A stretch of DNA of 64,000 bases from a virus: the IMG/VR virus record IMGVR_UViG_3300020469_003811, positions 1 through 64,000 of that record; one strand, written 5' to 3'. How positions within the stretch are numbered: position 1 is the stretch's first letter; the number at the start of each line of letters is the position of its first letter. The notes beneath the pieces were generated by a model that was given only the letters and a program-made list of their open reading frames with translations, was not told the origin of the DNA and made no database searches. This document shows positions 50,522 to 59,410 of this stretch, in pieces. The translations under genes were made by a program, and so were the position numbers.

Positions 50522-51725
50522 ACTAACAGTAGTCATAGTTAAAAACAAAACTCTTTTATCAAGTATTAGAGATTACTTTTATCAAAGACTTTATTTTGAG
50601 CCAGGCATGGATTATGAGCTGGGTTGGCGTGTTGACGGTCCTGTGTATTGTGAAGACGAAGAAGATTTACATACAGTACTAAAACAGCTGAAATCAAATT
50701 TTGCAATGGTTATACAAGAAGGCAATTTCTTTTATGAGCATTTACACAATAACTTTATTTTACCACTTATCAAAAGTGGTGACCTAGACAAATATTCATT
50801 AATAGGACACATACTAGATCGCAAAGAGCGTTATTATCAACTCCACAAACAATGTTTTATCATCAATTTAGATCATTGGAATAAAGTTGGTGCACCTGAT
50901 TTTAACTCTAGCGAACATCAAACTTTTATTGACGTTAGAAGATCAGAATCAAATTTTCATGATGATTATACTCCACATTGGATCGAAGCTGACAACGGAA
51001 TGAATGATTACAAAAAATGTAAAACCGGAGCCAAAGTGATTGGTGCGTTATTAAAAGAAAAATTTAAAGTAAGACCATTTAATCAATACGAAAGAATATT
51101 AAAAACTTTTGTATATTATTTCAAAGAAGAACAAGTAAGTCATTTACTAACAAGCAGTTATGTAACAGACAATTCGTATTACTATCCCAAAGCAACATCT
51201 AAAAAAAACAAAAAGTTTAAAAAAAATCCGGAGCAGTTCATATCGGTTGCTAACGGTTTACAAAGTTTACAAACAATTTCCAACTGTTATGAGTCTATAA
51301 AAGAGATTTCATTTTATGATATATCAATGCCAGCATTGATCTTTACTGAACTATTGCTCAATCATTATCACTTTGATGACTATGTTGAGTTTGTAAAAGA
51401 ATTTGATACAAAATACAATGGAGAAAAGTTTACAACATTACCTATACATAACAATACATATCAAGACTTGCTTGGCGATATAGATATGTCAGAATATATT
51501 CCAATTATAAAACACATAAAAGATAACGTGAAAGTAAACTATTATGTTGGAGATATAACAAGAACGTCAATCATTGAAAATTTGGATAAACCAACTGCTA
51601 TCTATATATCCAATAGTTTCCACTACTCGCATAGCCTAATTAGAAAATCTGAATTAGACTATTACGAAAGTAAAATTGATCAACAATGTAAAATTAAATA
51701 TATTAATATTGAAACTATGCGTTAG
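50508..51725 (+). CDS. Hypothetical protein, conserved-type
   Basis: A 405-residue protein. I start at the ATG at 50508, which overlaps the nuclease stop in another frame; a 21-residue longer frame would overlap more. The central segment L-I-G-H-I-L-D-R-K-E-R-Y-Y-Q-L-H-K-Q-C-F-I-I-N-L is distinctive. The N-terminal region is alpha/beta (T-V-V-I-V-K-N-K-T). A glycosyltransferase-like fold is possible, but I see no decisive motif. Confidence 0.6.
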   Translation: MSQNKLTVVIVKNKTLLSSIRDYFYQRLYFEPGMDYELGWRVDGPVYCEDEEDLHTVLKQLKSNFAMVIQEGNFFYEHLHNNFILPLIKSGDLDKYSLIGHILDRKERYYQLHKQCFIINLDHWNKVGAPDFNSSEHQTFIDVRRSESNFHDDYTPHWIEADNGMNDYKKCKTGAKVIGALLKEKFKVRPFNQYERILKTFVYYFKEEQVSHLLTSSYVTDNSYYYPKATSKKNKKFKKNPEQFISVANGLQSLQTISNCYESIKEISFYDISMPALIFTELLLNHYHFDDYVEFVKEFDTKYNGEKFTTLPIHNNTYQDLLGDIDMSEYIPIIKHIKDNVKVNYYVGDITRTSIIENLDKPTAIYISNSFHYSHSLIRKSELDYYESKIDQQCKIKYINIETMR

Positions 51726-51728
51726 AGA

Positions 51729-52103
51729 TTATTTCAATCTCATGTGAAATAATAGTTCATTAATACTATGTACAATGTCATCGATGATGTCTTCAATATC
51801 AATGTAACCTAGATCGGTTATTGTTTCTTTAAATTTTTCGTATGCTGATCTTAAAGCTTCTAAAGACTCGATAACTTCTGGTACACCGTTATAATCAACC
51901 AATTCAACTTTGCCTTGATCAATACTAATTTTTGTACCAGTTCTACCTGCCATTGCCTCAACCATTTTATCAACTGATTCACTAAAAGAATTATAAAACT
52001 CACCTAGTGCTTCATGGTGTGCATAACTTTCAGTTTGCCAATGATAATATCTGCTTTGGTTTAAGTATTCCAAAGAATATCGTACTATTTGATTAAAGTT
52101 CAT
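51729..52103 (-). CDS. Ferritin-like small protein (DUF5856-like)
   Basis: A 124-residue four-helix-type protein with Y-Y-H-W-Q-T-E-S-Y-A-H-H-E-A-L-G-E-F-Y at 18-36, the pattern of phage ferritin-like/Dps-like proteins (family name from memory). H20 and H29/E31 plus later Glu/Asp could bind iron. Roles proposed for the class include iron handling and DNA protection; none is shown here. AGGAG Shine-Dalgarno before the ATG. Confidence 0.75.
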   Translation of the reverse strand: MNFNQIVRYSLEYLNQSRYYHWQTESYAHHEALGEFYNSFSESVDKMVEAMAGRTGTKISIDQGKVELVDYNGVPEVIESLEALRSAYEKFKETITDLGYIDIEDIIDDIVHSINELLFHMRLK

Positions 52104-52135
52104 AAATTGCTCCTGTGTATTAAGTATGTTGTTTA

Positions 52136-53209
52136 CTATTTATTCCAGCCGTACCTCTTCCAGCTGTTTGGCATCAATGCATTTAATTTTTCTTTATCTG
52201 GGTCTCCGTGTATAATCATATGTAATCTTGCTTTGTTTGAATTGTTATGTACCCAATGTATTGTGCCCACATTCCATATAAAAGCTGTGCCAGGTGCATA
52301 CGGAATCATTCCCCAATCTTTAACATAAACGCCAGCACCATTTGGATTACTAATAGCTAGATTAAAACCCATGCATCTATTTTCAGCATCTTGGTGAGGT
52401 AAAATATATCCACCGGGTTCAATCCATGAAAATCTAATTCTAGAATAATTTTTTAACGGAAAATCATGCATAAAAAATCTTTTAGTTATTGGACATTCGT
52501 CTGCCAGTTCAGTCCAATCTGGTTTTGGTTTGGTTGGATATTTTGTTTTGTCAACACCAACATAGTCATAGCCAGATGTGATATCAGAAGCCAAACCAAA
52601 TAGTGTTGTTGCATTCCAAGTACCACCAGCTTCATCTGATCTATGCATAAGCGATTTGTTTTTTACATTAATGGCTTCCATATACATTTTTTCATGCGGA
52701 ACTTTTAAATCTAACTGTAGCCATGGGTATGGGCAGTCATCACTCTCAAACCAATTCCACAAATCTTTATCTTTTTTTGGAAAATTATATGGCCTTTCGA
52801 TGTAAGCTTCTTTCCATAATTTTAACATTTTTTCTGCAGTCAAGTTTTTTACCAATTTACTATTAATATAATCCGAATTGTTATATCCTAAAATTAATTG
52901 AAATATAGGACTTAAACCATACTTTGCTTCCAACGTAGGCATTCTTTTATTATCTATTTCATTAGGAATAAAGAAATCAATTTGTTGTTTTTGGCAATAA
53001 GACCTTACGTATTTGTTGATAGCAGATTCTCCTGGGTTACAAACGAACACCAAATCTTTCCCCTCAACAAATTTTGCTACAGAATTTTTGTTATAAGGCA
53101 TTTCCAAAAAGTCAAACTGAAATCTTTTTTCGTTTTTCAATAAATTTGCAATAGCCTCGCTCAACCTAGGACCTTCAATATGACCTATAACTCCAACTTT
53201 AATCTGCAT
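52136..53209 (-). CDS. Asp/Asn beta-hydroxylase-like oxygenase with extra domain
   Basis: A 357-residue protein. The C-terminal about 190 residues form a 2-oxoglutarate/Fe(II) cupin: I-L-P-H-Q-D gives H-x-D, and H-W-V-H-N-N-S-N-K-A-R-L-H-M gives the distal His and the 2OG-binding Arg. The N-terminal about 150 residues (V-G-V-I-G-H-I-E-G-P start) resemble a Rossmann-type module and are absent from its neighbour. I start at 53209; the ATG overlaps the upstream gene's final codons. Substrate unknown. Confidence 0.8.
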   Translation of the reverse strand: MQIKVGVIGHIEGPRLSEAIANLLKNEKRFQFDFLEMPYNKNSVAKFVEGKDLVFVCNPGESAINKYVRSYCQKQQIDFFIPNEIDNKRMPTLEAKYGLSPIFQLILGYNNSDYINSKLVKNLTAEKMLKLWKEAYIERPYNFPKKDKDLWNWFESDDCPYPWLQLDLKVPHEKMYMEAINVKNKSLMHRSDEAGGTWNATTLFGLASDITSGYDYVGVDKTKYPTKPKPDWTELADECPITKRFFMHDFPLKNYSRIRFSWIEPGGYILPHQDAENRCMGFNLAISNPNGAGVYVKDWGMIPYAPGTAFIWNVGTIHWVHNNSNKARLHMIIHGDPDKEKLNALMPNSWKRYGWNK

Positions 53210-53852
53210 AACCAAATTTCTCCCAACTTCTTTCTAATATATCAATCCATTCTTTGTAATGTCTTTTACCATGTGCAATAATATGTAATCTAACTTTATT
53301 GGAGTTATTAATAACTTCATGATGTTGTCCAACATCAATTAAAAATGCTACTCCGGGTTTAAATGGTACTGTGCCTTTGTTTTTAAAATTAAAATCACAA
53401 CCATCCGGATTATTAATTGCTATATTAACCGGCGTGAATGTTCTTTGTTCGCTGTCTCTATGCAAACTAATTTTTCCACCTGGTTCAAGCCACATAAATC
53501 TTAGTCTTTTGTATTGTCTATATGGAAATTTATTTTTAAAATATTCTGTAGTAGTAGGACATTGATCAGCAATATCTGTCCATTTGTAATCAATTTGATC
53601 TTCTGTTAAACCTTTGTTTTCTTCGTACTGTTCCCAAGCATTGGTTTTAGTAGAACTAATACCATGCAGGCAAAGACTAGACCAGCCGCCTCCCTGGCCA
53701 TAATCTCTATGTGAGACAGCCTGATCTTTAACCGCTGATGCTTCTTTATAAATTTCTTCATAAGGAATATCATTAATATCTAGTTGCAAATACGGAATAG
53801 TTTTATCTTGCTCTAACCATTCCCAAATATCTTTGTCTGTGTTTGGGTTCAT
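53199..53852 (-). CDS. Asp/Asn beta-hydroxylase-like oxygenase
   Basis: A 217-residue paralogue of the C-terminal domain next door: S-L-H-R-D holds the H-x-D and Q-H-H-E-V-I-N-N-S-N-K-V-R-L-H-I-I-A-H-G the distal His and Arg. Both share W-x-x-I-A-D-Q-C-P / L-A-D-E-C-P and R-x-M/S-W-x-E-P-G-G. The start at 53852 is fixed by a late promoter 5 nt upstream. These enzymes hydroxylate side chains of proteins or small molecules. Confidence 0.8.
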   Translation of the reverse strand: MNPNTDKDIWEWLEQDKTIPYLQLDINDIPYEEIYKEASAVKDQAVSHRDYGQGGGWSSLCLHGISSTKTNAWEQYEENKGLTEDQIDYKWTDIADQCPTTTEYFKNKFPYRQYKRLRFMWLEPGGKISLHRDSEQRTFTPVNIAINNPDGCDFNFKNKGTVPFKPGVAFLIDVGQHHEVINNSNKVRLHIIAHGKRHYKEWIDILERSWEKFGYAD

Positions 53853-53857
53853 ACACA

Positions 53858-53865
53858 TATTTACT
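53858..53865 (-). promoter_or_regulatory. Late promoter, N5 from ATG
   Basis: AGTAAATA then TGTGT then the ATG at 53852; an earlier in-frame ATG at 53858 would lie inside the promoter. Confidence 0.6.
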
Positions 53866-53891
53866 CAGTGCATGAACCCATTAAGTTAGTT

Positions 53892-54143
53892 TTAGATATA
53901 AAAGCGATTGTGTGATTGTTTAAAATTTATTGATGACATTTCTTCATTTAGTTTTTCGTTGTCATGTCTTGCGGCAGGATCACTGTTATATAATGCCAAC
54001 ACGTAGTTTAGCATAGTTTTTGTAGTCTTTCTTGATATTTTTTTATATTTAGGCATGGATTTTGTCTCTCTGTTCTTGTTGTTAGCGAGAACGTGTGTAG
54101 CAAGTAATAATCCATTACCCAAAGATCTAAATATGTGTTCCAT
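53892..54143 (-). CDS. Small hypothetical protein
   Basis: An 83-residue basic protein with a Lys/Arg/Ser-rich centre (K-K-I-S-R-K-T-T-K). It follows an AAAAGGAACAAG Shine-Dalgarno and overlaps the previous small gene by 17 nt. Function unknown. Confidence 0.6.
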   Translation of the reverse strand: MEHIFRSLGNGLLLATHVLANNKNRETKSMPKYKKISRKTTKTMLNYVLALYNSDPAARHDNEKLNEEMSSINFKQSHNRFYI

Positions 54144-54300
54144 CTTGTTCCTTTTGTTTAATTTTTAATTGTTGATATGCATATAAACGATCTTGTTTAG
54201 ACCATTCTGTTGATGCATATATCCACATAGGATCATGCTGGTAATCTTTTTCATTTGTCACCCAAATTGCATGGCAGAACTGTTTTATTATTCTTAACAT
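54127..54300 (-). CDS. 57-residue hypothetical protein
   Basis: A short gene with a GAAAGAG Shine-Dalgarno. The product has an aromatic N-terminal half (F-C-H-A-I-W-V-T, D-P-M-W-I-Y-A-S-T-E-W) and a charged helical end. Overlap with the next gene and good ribosome site favour it as real. Function unknown. Confidence 0.55.
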   Translation of the reverse strand: MLRIIKQFCHAIWVTNEKDYQHDPMWIYASTEWSKQDRLYAYQQLKIKQKEQDGTHI

Positions 54301-54425
54301 TATTACTCTTTCTTTTGCTTACGAGCCCTTCAGATTAAATCTGTGTAAGGCTACACCTTGTTTCTCAGTTGCTCCATGTTTGATATAAAGTAGCGGGAAT
54401 ATCCGTTACCGCAGGTATTTATAAA
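54301..54425 (-). other. Late-transcribed hairpin-rich leader or small RNA
   Basis: TATAAATA at 54423-54416 opens a 120-nt gene-free segment that can form GCGG/CCGC, GTGTA/TACAC (within the larger CTTAC/GTAAG pairing) and CAGA/TCTG hairpins. No ATG lies at the usual 5-nt spacing. It may be a leader of the 57-residue gene or a small late RNA; it does not fold as a tRNA by eye. Confidence 0.35.
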
Positions 54426-54452
54426 TTGAACATTCGAACATTAACTGACGTT

Positions 54453-54803
54453 TTATTCTTTAGATAATTTGTTAAATTCTGCACAACCATCGTCGGTGCA
54501 ATTATCATCCGAATCTAATTCTTTCCACTCCTTGTCATTTTGTTCATTATATTCTTTTTGAGTTTGGTGTGGTGTTTCTTCTATTTTTTCTTTTTTAAAT
54601 TTTTCACAGTCTTCACTTGCAGGTGCCAATGCACAACCTAAGATGTTTGCAATAGAATCCATTTTACTAATAGTATCTAGTAAAGTTCCGCGGTCATATG
54701 AGTCCTTTTCAGCTTCTACATTTTTATTTGGAATTGTACTGCACGAAACCACAAATAAAAAAGCCGATAAAATGCTTAATTTAAGAAATGTTTTACTAGT
54801 CAT
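54453..54803 (-). CDS. Phage lipoprotein
   Basis: A 116-residue lipoprotein precursor. Basic start, hydrophobic 8-19, lipobox F-V-V-S-C with C21 as the lipidated Cys. The mature part is charged, Asp/Glu/Lys-rich, and has four more Cys. Possible roles are outer-membrane spanin subunit or superinfection exclusion; neither is proven. A perfect late promoter ends 5 nt before the ATG. Confidence 0.75.
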   Translation of the reverse strand: MTSKTFLKLSILSAFLFVVSCSTIPNKNVEAEKDSYDRGTLLDTISKMDSIANILGCALAPASEDCEKFKKEKIEETPHQTQKEYNEQNDKEWKELDSDDNCTDDGCAEFNKLSKE

Positions 54804-54808
54804 GCGTG

Positions 54809-54816
54809 TATTTATA
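54809..54816 (-). promoter_or_regulatory. Late promoter of lipoprotein gene, N5
   Basis: Perfect TATAAATA then CACGC then the ATG at 54803. Confidence 0.8.
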
Positions 54817-54826
54817 AAATGATGTT

Positions 54827-56614
54827 TTAATGAATGGAAACTACTTCAACGTCTTCTGATAACGAAGTAAATCCATTTTCTTTTGTCACAGTCAATATTG
54901 AATTTACTCTACCTGTTAACTCGTCTTTGTGCGAAATTAAGAATATGTTTTTATGTCTTTCTCTAGTCATTTTTTTCAAAATGCTCATCGACGATTCAAC
55001 ACCTTGCATATCCATACCGGAATCAATTAGCTCATCAATGAATAATAAATTAATAGGAGTACTTGTTGATTCAAATATATCTCTAAATGCCCAACTCAAA
55101 CCTAATATTAATCTGTTACGTTCACCTCTACTCAAGTTATCAAAGTCCAACTCTCTACCTAGTTCTGTAATATTGACTGATAAATCAGATTGGAATATAA
55201 CTTCATGTGGTAATGAAAGCAATTCTAGATAATGATTCAATCTTTGATTCAAATACATCAAATTTTGATCAATAATTTTCTTTCTAATAAATGAATCTTT
55301 GCTTGTTAATAACCTATATAGAAACTCTTGGTGTTCTTTGAGTTTTGTTAAGCTATTCATAAAAGCATAATCAATATCTTCAATGTTTTTTTCTTTTAAT
55401 GTTTCAATTTGTTCAATATGAGGATTTTCAGCATTGTTTTCTGCTTCTAAATCTCTTTGTAAGTTCTCTAAATTTTGCTTATGTTCATATGCATCGTTAA
55501 TATTGTTATAAGATGTGCTAGGCATAGGTCCCAGATCGCCTAACTGTTGTATGCGATTTTTTGTATGTGTTATATTTTGTTGTATGTGTATGTGTTTTTC
55601 GGTGTACTGTTGTATGCTACTTTTTTTATGTGCTACGATTTTTTCGATCTCTTGACCATCCACCTTCTGCAATCCTTGTTTACATAACGGGCAAGTCTCC
55701 CCGCCCAGCTGGGTCATTTCCTCAGTTAGTGTGTCTATGCTGTCCTGTATGCCCTGTGCTTCACGCACATCATAATCCAGTTGCTTGTTTAATGTAGTAC
55801 GTTCTTGTTCTTGTTCTTTCCATGTAGCTAGTGCATTATGGTTTTCAATCTCTTTGTTCATATCAATTGAATCAAGCTCACTGATAGCTTTTTTTAGTCT
55901 AGCTATGTTGTTTGTGTGCTGTTCATTCCATGCAGTACTTTTGATTTTAAACTTTCTAATAGTTTCTTCGATACGCTCATTGCTGGCCTTGACTGCTTGT
56001 ATTCTCAGTTCTTCGCCTTTAATATCCTCTTTAGTAAGCCGTACTTGCTCTTTAAGACGGTCTGCTTTGTCAGATAGCCTTGTGATGCCCAAAAGCTCTT
56101 CGATCACTGCACGTTGCTCTGTAGCCTTCATAGCCAAGAATGGCATATTGTAAGTGTTCAATGCTATGATCTGCTTGAACAACGGCTGGCTCATGCCCAG
56201 TATTCTATTAACTTCGTCTTGTGTTAGTCGGTTTTCACCCTGTGCTTCGTCGGTGTCTTTTTCGTTCACCACTTCATCATCACAGATGAATCTAAAATAT
56301 GCTGGTTTTCTACCACGTTCCACTTTGTATTTTTTGCCGTCCACTTCAAATGTACAGCTCACACTCATGTTTTTTTGATTGGTCTTGTTGATCAGGTTAT
56401 CACGTTTGATCTGTGTGATAGCATCACCAAACAAACAGAAGCTCAATGCATTAAGTATTGTGGTTTTACCCGTACCATTACGTGAGCCTTCACCTCCTAG
56501 GTCCAAGTTGTTACCCAACACTAGGGTAAGTCCTGGTTGATCCAGTCTAACTGCCTGTGTGGCGTTGCCCACACTCATGAAGTTTTTCATGGTCAGTGTT
56601 TTTAAAACTATCAT
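54827..56614 (-). CDS. 46: gp46 recombination endonuclease subunit (Rad50-like)
   Basis: A 595-residue SMC-type ATPase. Walker A G-E-G-S-R-N-G-T-G-K-T-T near 40-51, long coiled coils around a zinc hook C-P-L-C near 310, and the ABC signature L-S-R-G-E-R-N near 500 with Walker B L-L-F-I-D-E. With gp47 it resects ends for recombination-dependent replication. The coil just after the hook is encoded by TG-type repeats (55546-55640) that also occur at 18526. It overlaps gp47 by 4 nt. Confidence 0.95.
   Translation of the reverse strand: MIVLKTLTMKNFMSVGNATQAVRLDQPGLTLVLGNNLDLGGEGSRNGTGKTTILNALSFCLFGDAITQIKRDNLINKTNQKNMSVSCTFEVDGKKYKVERGRKPAYFRFICDDEVVNEKDTDEAQGENRLTQDEVNRILGMSQPLFKQIIALNTYNMPFLAMKATEQRAVIEELLGITRLSDKADRLKEQVRLTKEDIKGEELRIQAVKASNERIEETIRKFKIKSTAWNEQHTNNIARLKKAISELDSIDMNKEIENHNALATWKEQEQERTTLNKQLDYDVREAQGIQDSIDTLTEEMTQLGGETCPLCKQGLQKVDGQEIEKIVAHKKSSIQQYTEKHIHIQQNITHTKNRIQQLGDLGPMPSTSYNNINDAYEHKQNLENLQRDLEAENNAENPHIEQIETLKEKNIEDIDYAFMNSLTKLKEHQEFLYRLLTSKDSFIRKKIIDQNLMYLNQRLNHYLELLSLPHEVIFQSDLSVNITELGRELDFDNLSRGERNRLILGLSWAFRDIFESTSTPINLLFIDELIDSGMDMQGVESSMSILKKMTRERHKNIFLISHKDELTGRVNSILTVTKENGFTSLSEDVEVVSIH
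55546..55640. repeat. TG-rich repeats inside gp46
   Basis: Copies of a TTGTATGYNAYTTTTT...GTATGTG unit inside the coding sequence, encoding I-Q-Q-x-x-T-x-K-like steps of the coiled coil. The segment 55546-55574 is 27/29 identical to the intergenic copy at 18526-18554. Confidence 0.6.
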
Positions 56615-57615
56615 AGTCGGTTATAAATCTCTACTAGTACGTTGTTGTCAAATGTTTCTGACTCAATATGCTTCAATTGATCCAACACAATTTCATCAAC
56701 TGACTGGAACTTGATCTCTCCTTTGAAATCAATTTCGTCTTCAGCTTCTTTGTGTGGTAGTAAACTTATTTCTCTTAACGAATAAGTTTGTTGAAAATTC
56801 TCTTTGATAAAGTTGGCTTCTTCATAACTGACATCTATGTCAATTTTGACTCTTACATGACATTCCGGTTCCAAAAACTCATCTGGATTCTTTAATAGAT
56901 CACTCAAATTCAATGTTCTGTATTTTGGACCTGCTGGCCATATCTTGTATTGTGGATCTTTGTCCATTTCCAAAAACATACAACCACGATTGTTATCCCA
57001 AGCATCTGCGTAATTGTGTGCAAAAGGATTACCTATATAAGACACATTGCCTCTGGTTTGTCTTTTGTGAAAATGTCCTGTAAACACTTGCCCTATATTT
57101 GCAAAGTGTGATTGGTTTAGTTCTCCAATATCAGGCATCTCGACCATGGCATTCATTTTAAAGTTTGGTAATTCAAAATGACCAAACATATATTTTGCTT
57201 TGATTTTTTTAATGCCTTTCCATTCGTCACCTATCAACCATGGAATTAACGCAACATCATCTTGTACCATGATTTCGTTGACTACTTTTATATTTGGAAT
57301 TTCCTCGGCAAAGACAACACTAGAGATTTCACGTTTATCTCTATAAAACAAGTCATGATTTCCAACAATGAAATACGTTTGTTCGAATGCGTCACTCAAT
57401 CGTTTGAGATTGCTGATTGAATAGTTGAGTGTACTAATGTTAATTGACGATCTATGATGATGCCAGTCGCCGAGGAAGATGCAGGTTTCTGCACCAAACT
57501 CTTTGGCTTCTTTTATAAACCACTTCACGAAATTTTCACAATCATTATTGTGCTGTCGTGAGTTGTTTTTTAAACCAAAGTGAATATCTGTAAAACAGGC
57601 CGCTTTTTTAAACAT
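56611..57615 (-). CDS. 47: gp47 recombination endonuclease subunit (Mre11-like)
   Basis: A 334-residue metallophosphoesterase. D-I-H-F-G near 10-14, L-G-D-W-H-H near 48-53, G-N-H-D near 98-101 and G-H-F-H-K near 185 are the di-metal nuclease motifs. It partners gp46. Length matches T4 gp47 (339). Confidence 0.95.
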   Translation of the reverse strand: MFKKAACFTDIHFGLKNNSRQHNNDCENFVKWFIKEAKEFGAETCIFLGDWHHHRSSINISTLNYSISNLKRLSDAFEQTYFIVGNHDLFYRDKREISSVVFAEEIPNIKVVNEIMVQDDVALIPWLIGDEWKGIKKIKAKYMFGHFELPNFKMNAMVEMPDIGELNQSHFANIGQVFTGHFHKRQTRGNVSYIGNPFAHNYADAWDNNRGCMFLEMDKDPQYKIWPAGPKYRTLNLSDLLKNPDEFLEPECHVRVKIDIDVSYEEANFIKENFQQTYSLREISLLPHKEAEDEIDFKGEIKFQSVDEIVLDQLKHIESETFDNNVLVEIYNRL

Positions 57616-57680
57616 AATTTTGCAATCTCAACTTTATTAATATTATAGTTGAAATACAACCTTTAGTCAAGTGCAAATGT

Positions 57681-58553
57681 TTATTTTTTTGCCGGCCTTC
57701 CAAACATTCTTTTTTTGGGTGCAAACTGTTTTTTTGGTTGGGCATAACTTGGAATTTCACCGGCCGCAATTCTGGATTGAGCTTCGTGTTCAAGTTGTCT
57801 AGTATATGATGGATTTTGTCCTGCCTCCTGCAATAGGTCATCTCGTAAACTTTGATGTTTCTTTTCTACATTCAAGATTCTAGTGAACGAATTGGTAATG
57901 GCCGCAGTATAATATGCAAAAGGATTTTCACTTTTGAATTCATCAAATTGCAATCCAATTTGTGATAATTGTAAAAGTGCTTGAGATCTCATCTCATCAT
58001 TGTAAGTGTATCCTCTCCAGTTACCTCTGGATCCATAACGTTCACAAAGTTTCATAAACATCATTGCCAATTTGTTTGTCATCTTGCCGTGATCTAAACT
58101 AAATTCATTATGAGATGCATAATGGCTTTTGCCAACTTCTTCCCATGCACCTTTATCACTTAACTTATAATGTTTAAAAGGAATAAAGTTCAATTTGACT
58201 TTAGTATCTGCAACTGTTTTTGGATTTGTTTTTCTTTCAAAGTCATCTGGAATATGATCCCATGTAACAACCCTAATTATAACATCTGTTTCTTTAACAT
58301 CTTTGGTTTTAATTTCGTGTTCTTTTACTTGACTCTTTTTTAAACCCAATTCATCAACTTTTAGTTTGGTAAGTCTGGTAGCTCGTAGACGTCTAGCCTC
58401 CATGAGCTTTGTTTTATTCATTTTTTTAATACTTTCGTGGATAATCATATCATAAGCATTGTATTCTGGTTTCACATAGAAACAGTAACTTGCTTTGGAT
58501 TTATGTATTTCCTTCAGTATATCTTTATTATTTAGGTAATTTGTTCTAGCCAT
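57681..58553 (-). CDS. 55: gp55 late sigma factor
   Basis: A 290-residue sigma-like protein. The conserved centre G-N-W-R-G-Y-T-Y-N-D-E-M-R-S-Q-A and S-E-N-P-F-A-Y-Y-T-A-A-I-T-N-S-F-T-R match the T4 gp55 region that reads TATAAATA. It is longer than T4 gp55 (185), with an added N-terminal half and a basic C-terminal tail (P-K-K-R-M-F-G-R-P-A-K-K). It would drive the late promoters listed here. I start at 58553 (ATG) rather than the GTG two codons earlier. Confidence 0.93.
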   Translation of the reverse strand: MARTNYLNNKDILKEIHKSKASYCFYVKPEYNAYDMIIHESIKKMNKTKLMEARRLRATRLTKLKVDELGLKKSQVKEHEIKTKDVKETDVIIRVVTWDHIPDDFERKTNPKTVADTKVKLNFIPFKHYKLSDKGAWEEVGKSHYASHNEFSLDHGKMTNKLAMMFMKLCERYGSRGNWRGYTYNDEMRSQALLQLSQIGLQFDEFKSENPFAYYTAAITNSFTRILNVEKKHQSLRDDLLQEAGQNPSYTRQLEHEAQSRIAAGEIPSYAQPKKQFAPKKRMFGRPAKK

Positions 58554-58635
58554 ATTCACAATATATGGCTTTTTACCAAATTGGTCAACCTTTTTTGTAT
58601 ATTTTTTTTAAATTAAATACAGCTTTAAAGAAAGC

Positions 58636-58643
58636 TATAAATA
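58636..58643 (+). promoter_or_regulatory. Late promoter of gp48, N5 from ATG
   Basis: Perfect TATAAATA then TCAGT then the ATG at 58649. Confidence 0.8.
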
Positions 58644-58648
58644 TCAGT

Positions 58649-59410
58649 ATGAGTATTAATAATGATTTTAGAGGTAAGCTACAAGCCAAGCCCGGAGCCA
58701 AGGAAGAAATATATGGCAGTAAAGATGCCACTAGTAATTTATTGGCCCCAATAGCTGAAACGAATGGTATGATAATGCCATATACTCCAGCAATACAAGT
58801 GCAACACGCCTCTGTAGAATATACACAATATAATATACCGCAAACAAACTTTGATTATATGGCTTATGCTAGAAGAGCCTCTCCGAGACTATCTGTTACT
58901 ATGCCATTTACAGCTAACAATGTGTACGAAGCAAGATATATGTTGGCAGTTATACATTTTTTAAGAACTGTTACAATGTCATATTATGGAATACAGAATG
59001 ACAAAAGAAGAGGTGTACCACCACCAATTTTATTATTTTCAGCTTATGGTCCATATATGTTTGACAAGATACCTGTATTGATACAAAACGTATCTTTTGG
59101 TTTAGAACAAGATGTAGATTATGTTCCAGCGGGAATGCCAGCTGATTATCAAGTAGCTGAAAGCGATAGAAGTCCGGGCCACCCTGCTATGCAGACAATG
59201 GCAAATGAAAGAAAATCAGGAGCAGACAATTTTGGTAGTATTGACCAAGCCGTACAACAAACTTATGTACCAACAGTATGTAATATTTTCATGGATGTAG
59301 TATATGCTCCAGTACCAAGTGTACAACGAGATCAATTTGATTTAGATTCTTTTAGAAAAGGAAAGCATTTACTTAAAGGTAACAAAAATGGTAACAGAGG
59401 ATTCATTTAA
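58649..59410 (+). CDS. 48: gp48 baseplate tail-tube cap
   Basis: A 253-residue protein. Y-T-P-A-I, Y-E-A-R-Y-M-L-A-V-I-H-F-L-R-T-V-T, G-V-P-P-P-I-L-L-F-S-A-Y-G and Q-N-V-S-F-G-L-E-Q-D-V-D-Y-V match the gp48 pattern of marine T4-like phages. gp48 sits on the hub and, with gp54, starts tube assembly. I start at 58649, where the late promoter gives the usual spacing; an upstream in-frame ATG would include the promoter. Confidence 0.88.
   Translation: MSINNDFRGKLQAKPGAKEEIYGSKDATSNLLAPIAETNGMIMPYTPAIQVQHASVEYTQYNIPQTNFDYMAYARRASPRLSVTMPFTANNVYEARYMLAVIHFLRTVTMSYYGIQNDKRRGVPPPILLFSAYGPYMFDKIPVLIQNVSFGLEQDVDYVPAGMPADYQVAESDRSPGHPAMQTMANERKSGADNFGSIDQAVQQTYVPTVCNIFMDVVYAPVPSVQRDQFDLDSFRKGKHLLKGNKNGNRGFI

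Noticed and set aside
54301-54425. tRNA gene
   Set aside because: Hairpins are present but stems are 4-6 bp in the wrong order and there is no T-arm consensus.
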